From an uncultured Streptococcus sp. (GTDB lineage: Bacteria; Bacillota; Bacilli; Lactobacillales; Aerococcaceae): a stretch of 6,208 bases of DNA. Where the stretch lies: the NCBI GenBank assembly GCA_916050055.1, contig CAJZJY010000070.1, positions 1 through 6,208 of the forward strand, given 5' to 3'. Made by a program: the position numbers and the translations under genes. This document shows positions 1 through 4,827 of the stretch, piece by piece. The notes beneath the pieces are model-generated. The model was given only the letters and a program-made list of their open reading frames with translations. It was not told the origin of the DNA and searched no databases. The number at the start of each line of letters is the position of its first letter. Positions within the stretch are counted from its first letter, which is position 1.

Positions 1-54
1 TTCTTTTTGTTCACGGCTTCTTCCTTCGATCATTTCAACATGAATAAATGGCAT
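1..54 (-). CDS. 4-oxalocrotonate tautomerase family protein, N-terminal fragment (runs off the window)
   Basis: The minus strand reads MPFIHVEMIEGRSREQKE from an ATG at 54, with no stop before the window edge. The family is recognisable from Pro2, which becomes the N-terminal catalytic proline (general base) after Met removal, followed by the typical strand and an EGR-x-x-EQK stretch. Members are about 60-80 residues long, act as small cytoplasmic oligomers and catalyse keto-enol tautomerisation; in lactic acid bacteria the physiological substrate is usually unknown. A GGGAGG ribosome binding site (62-67) lies 7 nt before the start, which supports this ATG. An AT-rich TATATAAA-like stretch (minus strand, about 83-90) could be a -10 box, but no good -35 is seen. 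No intrinsic terminator is visible between folT and this gene, so readthrough from folT is possible. Only 18 residues are visible, so the exact subfamily is uncertain. Confidence 0.8.
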   Translation of the reverse strand, partial: MPFIHVEMIEGRSREQKE

Positions 55-127
55 GGTTGTGCCTCCCTTCGTTTTGAACTAGTTTATATAGCTGCTCTGT
101 GGTTTTATTCTACTCCTAAATGGGAGG

Positions 128-152
128 GGGTGCTAGCAAGAGCCTAACACCC
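128..152 (-). repeat. Terminal stub module F of the left array
   Basis: On the minus strand GGGTGTTAG pairs with CTAGCACCC (9 bp including one G-U) around a 7-nt loop. The start matches the shared unit motif (CAGGGTGTTAGG), but the whole inner rod is missing, as if the module had been reduced to its basal helix. A CT-rich stretch follows rather than a U-tract, so a Rho-independent terminator is unlikely. Confidence 0.55.
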
Positions 153-161
153 TGTGTAGTT

Positions 162-292
162 GAACTCGGGCTCACAGGACTGCAAAACTTCGCACTGTGA
201 AGTTTTGCTTCCCAGAATATCCGCACGACTGCAAGCAGTCCCTTGCGTTATTCTGGTCCAGTGGTTCAGTCCTGAGCGTTCGCCCTCATATC
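162..292 (-). repeat. Structured repeat module B (131-nt rod with an extra hairpin)
   Basis: Read on the minus strand from 292 to 162. GATAT pairs with GTTC (one bulged T, one wobble); GA faces GA; GGGC pairs with GCCC; CAGGACTG (267-274) pairs with CAGTCCTG (175-182). The inner rod has CCAGAATA (249-256) pairing with TATTCTGG (212-219), the conserved CGCA/TGCG helix, and GACTG/CAGTC closed by CTTG. Unlike modules A and C it carries a second hairpin on its descending strand (182-208): perfect 10-bp arms around a TTCACAGTGCGAA core, the motif seen again at 4791-4803 and 4834-4846. Confidence 0.78.
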
Positions 293-303
293 CTGTTTTA
301 GTC

Positions 304-417
304 GGGTTCGGCTTCGCAGAAATGGCGTGCGTTTCCCCAAACGTACGCACGACTCGTTCCGAGTCCTTTGCGTCGTTCGGGTCCAACGTTCCATTTCTGG
401 GCGCGAAGCCTCACACC
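304..417 (-). repeat. Structured repeat module C (114-nt rod)
   Basis: Read on the minus strand from 417 to 304. GGTGT pairs with ACCC leaving one bulged T; GA faces GA; GGCTTCG pairs with CGAAGCC; CGCC is bulged; CAGAAATGG pairs with CCATTTCTG. Further in, CGT pairs with ACG across a TGGAC/GGAA loop, CCGAACG with CGTTTGG (one G-U), CGCA with TGCG, and GACTC with GAGTC around a GGAAC loop. Its length is exactly that of module A at 4633-4746, although most paired positions differ in sequence. The TGA stop of folT (411-413) lies inside its first strand. Confidence 0.8.
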
Positions 418-950
418 CTGTATTTCTCTATTAAAGTCTTCATGGTTTTGTTTGAAAAGAGCACGGTGAGGATGGCGGTATTCAATGGGAGCGAGATCAT
501 ATTTTTCAGGATTCGCATTGGCATAAAGACTGCGAAAGCTTTCCCTGTCATCATATACACCCAGATTGAATTCAGTCCGAGGTTACAGAAGATGGTGACG
601 AGTAATACTGTTATAAAGATTTGTTCCCATCTGAGTGGTCTCTTATATAAGAAGTATCCGTAGATGAGTCCTCCGACAAGGGCTGTGAAGGTGTATCCGA
701 TGAAGAATTGTCCACTCTCTCCGCGGAAGAAGTTCCCGAGGATATCGACTAGGATTCCCACAAGTGCCGCGCGCCACGGTCCCAGCATCACCCCTGCGAT
801 GGCTGCTCCGATAAACCCGAATCCGATTTGTACGTAGAGGCCGAATTTAATCGCCGGCAACATTTCCATCACAAGACGAATGGCTACGACCATCGCCATC
901 ACTGTAATATCCAGTGTTCTTTTTCGATTGTATTTCTTTGTATTTTCCAT
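411..950 (-). CDS. folT: Folate-family ECF transporter S component (FolT)
   Basis: A 179-residue hydrophobic membrane protein with about six predicted helices, the usual size for an ECF S component. It binds folate at the outer face and works with the shared energising module (EcfA, EcfA', EcfT), which is not in this window. Helix 1 has the A-x3-A pattern (A19, A23) used for contact with EcfT. FolT-type stretches include GPWRAALVGILVDILGNFF (57-75), GYTFTALVGGLIYG (85-98) and NLGLNSIWVYMMTGK (123-137), then a P-x-R-x2-KN segment (144-150). The start at 950 is preferred because AAAGGAG lies 8 nt upstream; an in-frame ATG at 986 would add 12 residues, has no such site and lies across the SD-sequestering hairpin. 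The THF riboswitch upstream independently supports folate as substrate. The last two codons and the stop lie in the entry motif of repeat module C. Confidence 0.93.
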   Translation of the reverse strand: MENTKKYNRKRTLDITVMAMVVAIRLVMEMLPAIKFGLYVQIGFGFIGAAIAGVMLGPWRAALVGILVDILGNFFRGESGQFFIGYTFTALVGGLIYGYFLYKRPLRWEQIFITVLLVTIFCNLGLNSIWVYMMTGKAFAVFMPMRILKNMISLPLNTAILTVLFSNKTMKTLIEKYRV

Positions 951-958
951 ATTAGCAT

Positions 959-977
959 CTCCTTTACTTGTAAAGAG
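959..977 (-). promoter_or_regulatory. Hairpin sequestering the folT Shine-Dalgarno sequence
   Basis: On the minus strand CTCTTTA and TAAAGGAG pair around CAAG (one bulged G; an alternative pairs CTTTA with TAAAG), burying AAAGGAG, the folT ribosome binding site. It follows the THF aptamer and looks like the expression platform: folding would block translation. No U-tract follows, so control by translation rather than termination is inferred. Confidence 0.6.
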
Positions 978-1014
978 TTGCTCCATTTAACTACTTCTAT
1001 TTCTAGTGTTGTTT

Positions 1015-1117
1015 AAATGCAGCGAATGCGACTAAATTACCGCAATGTTTCCATTTTCGTCCCAGTGGCAACATTCCATCCGCCGGGCACTTAACGCAAT
1101 AAAGTCTACTCTGATTT
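1015..1117 (-). ncRNA. Tetrahydrofolate (THF) riboswitch aptamer
   Basis: The minus strand carries the conserved THF (folT-type) riboswitch blocks in order: GAGTAGA, GCGTTAAGTG, GATGGAATGTTG, GACGAAA, GCGGTAAT and a closing GCATTCGCTGC. P1 pairs AAATCAG (1111-1117) with CTG-C-AUUU (1015-1022, one bulged C). An inner helix pairs GACT and ATT with AAT and AGTC across two mismatches, and TTGCCACTGG lies in the expected pseudoknot/loop region. Reduced folates bind this class and turn down folate transport genes, which matches the downstream gene. It lies between the promoter at 1175-1203 and folT, with the SD-masking hairpin downstream. Confidence 0.93.
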
Positions 1118-1174
1118 TAGGTTCTAGAAAATTTAGTTCCTACTTTCCATGAATCTCCTTTCTTACTCTTGGTT

Positions 1175-1203
1175 AGAATACCTGTCCTTTCTTGTTGCGT
1201 CAA
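1175..1203 (-). promoter_or_regulatory. Promoter for the THF riboswitch-folT transcript
   Basis: The minus strand has TTGACG (1198-1203) and TATTCT (1175-1180) separated by exactly 17 bp. The -35 matches 5 of 6 and the -10 matches 4 of 6 consensus bases. Transcription would start near 1168, giving a leader of about 220 nt that contains the whole aptamer. Confidence 0.6.
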
Positions 1204-1221
1204 GCAAACATGATTTTTCTT

Positions 1222-1239
1222 CGTTTAAACCGTTCAAAC
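1222..1239. repeat. Tandem 9-bp repeat between the divergent folT and araC promoters
   Basis: CGTTTAAAC and CGTTCAAAC lie head to tail with one mismatch, and the first contains the palindrome GTTTAAAC. A related CGTTTAAG lies at 1308-1315, immediately before the araC -35 box. Paired direct half-sites are typical of AraC-family operators, so these could be binding sites for the adjacent regulator. Chance similarity in AT-rich DNA is also possible. Confidence 0.35.
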
Positions 1240-1316
1240 CTGAATGAAAACCTGCTTCCAATAATTTTCATAACTGTTATTAAATATTTCACTTAAAATT
1301 TATATAACGTTTAAGA

Positions 1317-1345
1317 TTGATACCGTTTTCCCTAACGTGTATAAT
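1317..1345 (+). promoter_or_regulatory. Sigma-70 type promoter of the araC-GNAT operon
   Basis: TTGATA (1317-1322), a 17-bp spacer and a perfect TATAAT (1340-1345). The start of transcription would be near 1352, giving a short leader of about 30 nt before the ATG at 1382. This is the best housekeeping promoter match in the window. Confidence 0.8.
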
Positions 1346-1381
1346 ATTCTTAACTCTCTTTAGAAATAGAAAGGTTAGACA

Positions 1382-2230
1382 ATGAGCAATGAACGTTATT
1401 TAATGATGGAATCCGATATTAAGAGCTTATCGTTTCAATTGGAATCTATCACAAAATCTAAATATGACAGCGACTGGCATAGTACGCTCCATACGCACCC
1501 TTTTACGGAATTATTTTACGTTGTAGACGGAAAAGGCGAGTTTAATATTCAAGGCCAACGTTTCCCTGTAAAACCAAACGACTTTGTCATTATCAATCCG
1601 CAAGTAGAACATACAGAATTGTCCTCTCCAGATGAACCGCTGGAATATATTGTGTTAGGAATTAATGGGCTCTCCTTCTCAAACTTAACGCCCGTCTCGG
1701 AAGGTGGACATCCATTTTCATTCTTCAACTTGCGAGATGAGCAAAAAGACATCTTGCGTTATTTGAATGCGATGGTACAAGAAGCCACTTCCCAATCGAT
1801 GAGCTACGAATTAGTGTGCCATAACTTATTAGAAATCTTATTAATTAAAATCTTGCGTCACCAACACTTCGACCTTGAAGTCGGCAAACAAAGCAAGGCG
1901 ACAAAGGATATTTCGTTTATCAAACACTACTTAGAAACGTACTATCACGAAAGTATTCAGCTAGAAGACCTCGCTTCGATGACGCACTTGAGCCGTTTCT
2001 ATATTTCACACAGCTTTAAGAAAGAAATCGGCATGTCTCCGATGGAATATTTGATTGCTATCCGGATTAAAGAAAGCAAGATTTTACTACGAACAACGAA
2101 TTACTCGATTTCTCAAGTGGCGGATATTGTTGGATTTACCACTCCAACGTATTTCTCAAAACAATTCCGTAAGAGTACAGGGATTTCGCCAACGGATTAT
2201 CGGGAACAATATCAAGGAGTTCAGAAATGA
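1382..2230 (+). CDS. AraC-family transcriptional regulator with N-terminal cupin domain
   Basis: A 282-residue protein of the usual family length (about 270-300). The N-terminal cupin (about residues 28-100) has H37-x-H39-x3-E43 and H77, the pattern that binds a metal or small ligand in many cupins. The C-terminal domain (about 177-276) has two helix-turn-helix units: IQLEDLASMTHLSRFYISHSF (192-212), and ISQVADIVGFTTPTYFSKQF (243-262) with the typical G-I-S-P-T-D-Y ending (267-273). It should bind DNA as a ligand-responsive activator or repressor; the ligand cannot be read from sequence, though sugar-type signals are common in this architecture. GAAAGG (1369-1374) lies 7 nt before the ATG. 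Its gene overlaps the downstream acetyltransferase by ATGA, and repeats at 1222-1239 are possible operators. Confidence 0.95.
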   Translation: MSNERYLMMESDIKSLSFQLESITKSKYDSDWHSTLHTHPFTELFYVVDGKGEFNIQGQRFPVKPNDFVIINPQVEHTELSSPDEPLEYIVLGINGLSFSNLTPVSEGGHPFSFFNLRDEQKDILRYLNAMVQEATSQSMSYELVCHNLLEILLIKILRHQHFDLEVGKQSKATKDISFIKHYLETYYHESIQLEDLASMTHLSRFYISHSFKKEIGMSPMEYLIAIRIKESKILLRTTNYSISQVADIVGFTTPTYFSKQFRKSTGISPTDYREQYQGVQK

Positions 2231-2790
2231 TTCGACAACCTAAGCTCGATGAGCGACGACAAATCATTCCTCTGATTGAACTGATTATTCAAGATATGGA
2301 ACTGCCGATTCTGGAACATACGAGCCCGGAAATGCTCTACGCGATGCTAGAAGAAGCCATGCTCGACGACCAGTTTCGCTACGGTCTGAAGAACACGCTC
2401 GTCTATATTCATGAAGGAAAAGTCGCCGGCGTCATCTTTGGCTATCACGGACACTTAGAAGATGCGATTGACGACCCGTTCCACCGATTGTACGAGGATT
2501 ACCATACCCCGCATCAAATTCCGCTCTACGAGGATAAGGAGACGATGCCCGGTGAATGGTACATCGATATTTTAGCGGTCTATCCCAAATATCGTCGCAT
2601 TGGAATCGGTCGTAAATTATTGGTCGAAGTAGAAAACTTAGCGCGCCAGCAAGGAGCTACAAAAATCGCCCTCAACTGCGAGAAGGACAATACGAAGGCC
2701 TACAAATTATACGAAAAACTAGGCTACATGCCTGAAAGTGAACGCGTCTTAAGCGGTCACCCGTATTACCATATGACAAAATCCTTATAA
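2227..2790 (+). CDS. GNAT family N-acetyltransferase
   Basis: A 187-residue cytoplasmic protein with a GNAT fold. Motif A is seen in WYIDILAVYPKYRRIGIGRKL (111-131), where R-R-I-G-I-G (123-128) is the acetyl-CoA pyrophosphate-binding R/Q-x-x-G-x-G/A loop. The C-terminal part has N155 and the AYKLYEKLGY motif (158-167), usual for the CoA-contacting Asn and the Tyr general acid. An acidic insertion at 76-110 (HLEDAIDDPFHRLYEDYHTP region) may form the substrate lid. The substrate is unknown; small-molecule amines or protein N-termini are both possible. AAGGAG (2214-2219) inside araC and the 4-bp ATGA overlap indicate translational coupling, so the regulator and enzyme are made together. Confidence 0.93.
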   Translation: MIRQPKLDERRQIIPLIELIIQDMELPILEHTSPEMLYAMLEEAMLDDQFRYGLKNTLVYIHEGKVAGVIFGYHGHLEDAIDDPFHRLYEDYHTPHQIPLYEDKETMPGEWYIDILAVYPKYRRIGIGRKLLVEVENLARQQGATKIALNCEKDNTKAYKLYEKLGYMPESERVLSGHPYYHMTKSL

Positions 2791-2821
2791 AAAAACTCTT
2801 TGGACAAAATCGTTCAAAGAG
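2789..2821 (-). terminator. Minus-strand intrinsic terminator overlapping the GNAT stop codon
   Basis: CTCTTTGGAC (2796-2805) pairs with GTTCAAAGAG (2812-2821), 10 bp including one G-U, with loop AAAATC. Read on the minus strand it is followed by seven Us (A-run 2789-2795), so it would stop oppA-direction transcription that passes the first terminator. It has no U-tract in the plus direction. Confidence 0.65.
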
Positions 2822-2830
2822 AGAATTATT

Positions 2831-2864
2831 AAAATGTAACTTATATGTTACATTTTGCTTTTTT
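2831..2864 (+). terminator. Intrinsic terminator of the araC-GNAT operon
   Basis: Perfect 10-bp stem AAAATGTAAC/GTTACATTTT with loop TTATAT, followed by GC and six Ts (2859-2864). It lies 40 bp after the GNAT stop. Confidence 0.85.
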
Positions 2865-2872
2865 ACAAAACG

Positions 2873-2910
2873 AAAAAGAGACTCGAAATTTTTTCGAGTC
2901 TCTTATTTTT
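2873..2910. terminator. Bidirectional terminator between convergent GNAT and oppA-like genes
   Basis: AAGAGACTCGAAA (2876-2888) pairs perfectly with TTTCGAGTCTCTT (2892-2904). A T-rich ATTTTT tract follows on the plus side, and AAAAA on the other side gives a U-tract on the minus strand. It lies 10 bp after the lipoprotein stop codon and is the main terminator for that gene, as well as a backup for the GNAT operon. Confidence 0.88.
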
Positions 2911-2920
2911 GCTTCTATGA

Positions 2921-4543
2921 TTATTTTACAGAGGCTTGACGGAGGTTGATGGTACGTCCGAATGGAAGTACTTCGAATCCATCTACGTTTTCAGCAAGTA
3001 AGTAGCTTTGGCTTGCTTGGTAGATTGGAGCGATAGCCACATCATCCATCACGATTTTTTCAGCCGCAATCATTTGTTTGTAACGTTCTGCTGGCTTCGT
3101 TGCGTATGTTGTTTTCACTTCAGCAACGGCTTTATCGTAGGCTTCGCTTGAGTAGTTCCCGAAGTTGATTCCTCCACCTGTTACGTATTGTTCTAAGAAG
3201 TTTACTGGATCTTGATAGTCAGGTGCCCATGTTCCGAAGAAGAAGTCGAAATCATCTGCACGTTGTAATTCAAGACGGTTTTTCAATGGCACTGATTTAA
3301 TGTTCAATGTCACGCCTGGTAAGTTCTTTTGGATTTGCGCTTGTAAATATTCGCCAACCACTTTCGCACTACCTGCATCTGACGTTAATAAGGTCACTTC
3401 GATTGTGTCCATCCCTAATTCTTGTTTAGCAAGTGCTAATTCTTTTTGCGCTTCTTCGACATTGTAGGTGAGTAAGTCGCCACGGTCTTCCACATAATCT
3501 TTCCCCGTTTCTGGGTTTTCAGCAAATCCCTTTGGAACAAGACCATTTGAAACGATTGAGCCGTCTTTTAACACGTTGTTTACAAGAGCCGCTTTATCGT
3601 AAGCCATCGCAATCGCACGACGGAAGTGTTTGTTTCCTGTGATTTTGCGTTCTACGTTGAAATTCATGTACCCCATTGTTGCTTTTGGAATAGCGTGATA
3701 CGTTGGTTGCGTTTTATATTGATCGACGAATTGTTCGCTGATTGTTGTGTATTGGACTTGTTTTCCGTCAAATAATTGAACAGAAGTCGCTACTTCTTTC
3801 GATACATTCACAGTAACGTTTTGTAATTGAACGTTTGCTGCATCCCAGTAACCGTCGTTCTTCACAAGTTTCCAAGAAAGTTCAGAACCTGTCCATCCTT
3901 CTAATTTGAACGGTCCGTTTGTCACGATTGAATCTGCTGAAGAACCGTATCCTTCGCCTTTTTCTTTCGCCACTTTTTCAGATTGTGGTAAGAAACGTGA
4001 CCCTGTTAATAATTTTGGTAAATATGGAGCAGGATTTTCAAGCGTGATTTCTAATGTTTTATCATCAATCGCTTTAACCCCTAATTCTTCTGTCGATAAT
4101 TCGCCTGAACGAATTTTCTTCGCGTTTTTGAACACATCAGCCGATTGCGCCACGTGTCCTTCTTTAGGGTCTACTAATTTACGGTAAGTGTACACGAAGT
4201 CGCCTGCTGTTACAGGAGTTCCGTCAGACCATTTTGCATCACGTAATTTAAACGTATATACAAGGCCGTCCGCACTCACAGTTGGCTCTTCTGCTGCCAT
4301 TCCTAATTCAACTTTATTGTCTTTAGTGACACGATATAATCCTTCAAAAATTTGCCCTAACATATCTGAGCTCGGAACATCATCGTAGTCCGCGCTATCT
4401 AATGTTGCTAACTCTCCGAATGTTGTAATTGTTAAACTTTGTTGATTACCTGATGTCGATGTCGATGTTGAATTGCCACCACATGCAGCCAAACCTAACG
4501 AAACAAGTAGTGTAGTCATTAATAATTTGGTTGATTTTTTCAT
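2921..4543 (-). CDS. Oligopeptide ABC transporter substrate-binding lipoprotein (OppA-like, SBP family 5)
   Basis: A 540-residue extracellular lipoprotein. The signal peptide MKKSTKLL plus a hydrophobic core ends in lipobox L18-A-A-C21, so Cys21 is lipidated after cleavage. A Ser/Thr linker (24-32) tethers the binding domain. Family 5 hallmarks follow: MLGQIFEGLYR (61-71), DAKWSDGTPVTAGDFVYTY (102-120) and, near the C-terminus, DFFFGTWAPDYQDPVNFLEQY. It captures peptides outside the membrane for an Opp-type permease. No permease or ATPase genes lie beside it here, so it is probably an orphan or accessory receptor using a transporter encoded elsewhere; peptide pheromone binding is possible but unproven. 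The start at 4543 is chosen because AAAGGAG lies 7 nt upstream and the signal peptide starts there; an upstream in-frame ATG at 4618 would add 25 non-signal residues. The gene ends at a bidirectional terminator. Confidence 0.94.
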   Translation of the reverse strand: MKKSTKLLMTTLLVSLGLAACGGNSTSTSTSGNQQSLTITTFGELATLDSADYDDVPSSDMLGQIFEGLYRVTKDNKVELGMAAEEPTVSADGLVYTFKLRDAKWSDGTPVTAGDFVYTYRKLVDPKEGHVAQSADVFKNAKKIRSGELSTEELGVKAIDDKTLEITLENPAPYLPKLLTGSRFLPQSEKVAKEKGEGYGSSADSIVTNGPFKLEGWTGSELSWKLVKNDGYWDAANVQLQNVTVNVSKEVATSVQLFDGKQVQYTTISEQFVDQYKTQPTYHAIPKATMGYMNFNVERKITGNKHFRRAIAMAYDKAALVNNVLKDGSIVSNGLVPKGFAENPETGKDYVEDRGDLLTYNVEEAQKELALAKQELGMDTIEVTLLTSDAGSAKVVGEYLQAQIQKNLPGVTLNIKSVPLKNRLELQRADDFDFFFGTWAPDYQDPVNFLEQYVTGGGINFGNYSSEAYDKAVAEVKTTYATKPAERYKQMIAAEKIVMDDVAIAPIYQASQSYLLAENVDGFEVLPFGRTINLRQASVK

Positions 4544-4559
4544 AACAATTCTCCTTTGC

Positions 4560-4568
4560 TGGTATAAT
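4560..4568 (+). promoter_or_regulatory. Extended -10 promoter facing the right repeat array
   Basis: TGGTATAAT is a perfect TGNTATAAT extended -10 box. No convincing -35 lies upstream, which extended -10 promoters can do without. Initiation near 4575 would transcribe the array at 4624-4969 and could continue to the gene at 5037. It overlaps the leader of the lipoprotein gene on the other strand, just upstream of its ribosome binding site. Confidence 0.45.
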
Positions 4569-4590
4569 CCATCGCCTTTGCGATAACAAC

Positions 4591-4618
4591 ATGATAGCAT
4601 GGATAACCTAACCACCAA
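4591..4618 (-). promoter_or_regulatory. Possible promoter of the oppA-like gene
   Basis: On the minus strand TATCAT (4591-4596, 5 of 6 to consensus) lies 16 bp after TTGGTG (4613-4618, 3 of 6). Transcription would start about 40 nt before the ATG. A small inverted repeat, ATCGC-CTTT-GCGAT (4571-4584), lies in the leader. The -35 is weak. Confidence 0.35.
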
Positions 4619-4632
4619 AATTTAATGCCTAT

Positions 4633-4746
4633 GATACGAGAAAAAGCGGTCAGAAACGAATCACTGGACCGGAGTAACGCAAGGGACTTGGAACAAGTCG
4701 TGCGGATACTACGGGAAGTGGACGTCGTTTCTGCTTTTTCGAGTTC
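4633..4746 (+). repeat. Structured repeat module A (114-nt rod)
   Basis: The helices, from the base inward, are: GATAC/GTTC with a bulged T; GA opposite GA; GAAAAAG/CTTTTTC; bulge CGGT; CAGAAACGA/TCGTTTCTG; CAC/GTG; internal loop TGGA/GAA; CCGGAGTA/TACTACGG with one mismatch; CGCA/TGCG; and GACTT/AAGTC with loop GGAAC. It is exactly as long as module C, and the helices differ from those of modules B and C mostly by paired substitutions. Confidence 0.82.
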
Positions 4747-4755
4747 GAATGCCTA

Positions 4756-4827
4756 GGATGTGAGGCAGAAAGACAGAAGCTAAGAATGAGTTCACAGTGT
4801 GAAGTCATTCTGCTTTTCTTGAATTCC
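4756..4827 (+). repeat. Short structured repeat module E
   Basis: It starts with the shared motif (GGATGTGAGG). GGATGT pairs with ATTCC (bulged T, one wobble), with GA opposite GA as in the long modules. Inside, instead of the conserved rod, lies an inverted repeat at 4783-4811: AGAATGA/TCATTCT flanking TTCACA-G-TGTGAA. The same core occurs in the extra hairpin of module B. The connecting helix (AGAAGC/GCTTTTCT) is imperfect. Confidence 0.6.

Larger units (their letters stand above)
128..420 (-). repeat. Left array of modular structured repeats (modules C, B and stub F)
   Basis: This stretch between folT and the tautomerase gene has no credible protein gene. On the minus strand, three units each begin with the motif CAGGRTRTGAGG or a close variant: at 409-420 (CAGGGTGTGAGG), 284-295 (CAGGATATGAGG) and 143-154 (CAGGGTGTTAGG). 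Units C and B fold into long rods homologous to the rod at 4633-4746; the last unit is a short hairpin. Orientation is set by the asymmetric conserved loops, not only by the palindromic arms. No A-run on the plus strand suggests a U-tract, so none of these hairpins is a canonical terminator. The family is not recognised; a modular intergenic element comparable in style to pneumococcal BOX, or a structured RNA, would both fit. Confidence 0.8.

Noticed and set aside
128..152. Stub hairpin F as terminator of folT
   Set aside because: A CT-rich tract, not a run of Us, follows on the minus strand.
337..377. Resemblance of the ACGCAAAG strand in module C to the c-di-GMP-I riboswitch
   Set aside because: Only a few bases match; the two-helix aptamer with its tetraloop receptor is absent, and the other copies read ACGCAAGG.
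144..386. Open reading frame on the minus strand inside the left repeat array
   Set aside because: It runs through the paired arms of modules B and C, has no ribosome binding site and gives a composition unlike a real protein; structure explains the sequence better.
160..663. Long plus-strand reading frame across the left array and the folT 3' half
   Set aside because: It is antisense to folT and to the array, with no ribosome binding site or family resemblance.
4544..4618. Longer start of the lipoprotein gene at 4618
   Set aside because: It would place 25 non-signal residues before MKKSTKLL, and the ribosome binding site is before 4543.
4735..4755. tRNA-like T-arm sequence GAGTTCGAATGCC after module A
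   Set aside because: No acceptor, D or anticodon arms are present. GA and GTTC here are explained by the basal helix of module A.
4791..4803. CRP/FNR-type operator
   Set aside because: The half-site order TTCACA-TGTGAA and the one-base spacing do not fit TGTGA-N6-TCACA or TTGAT-N4-ATCAA.
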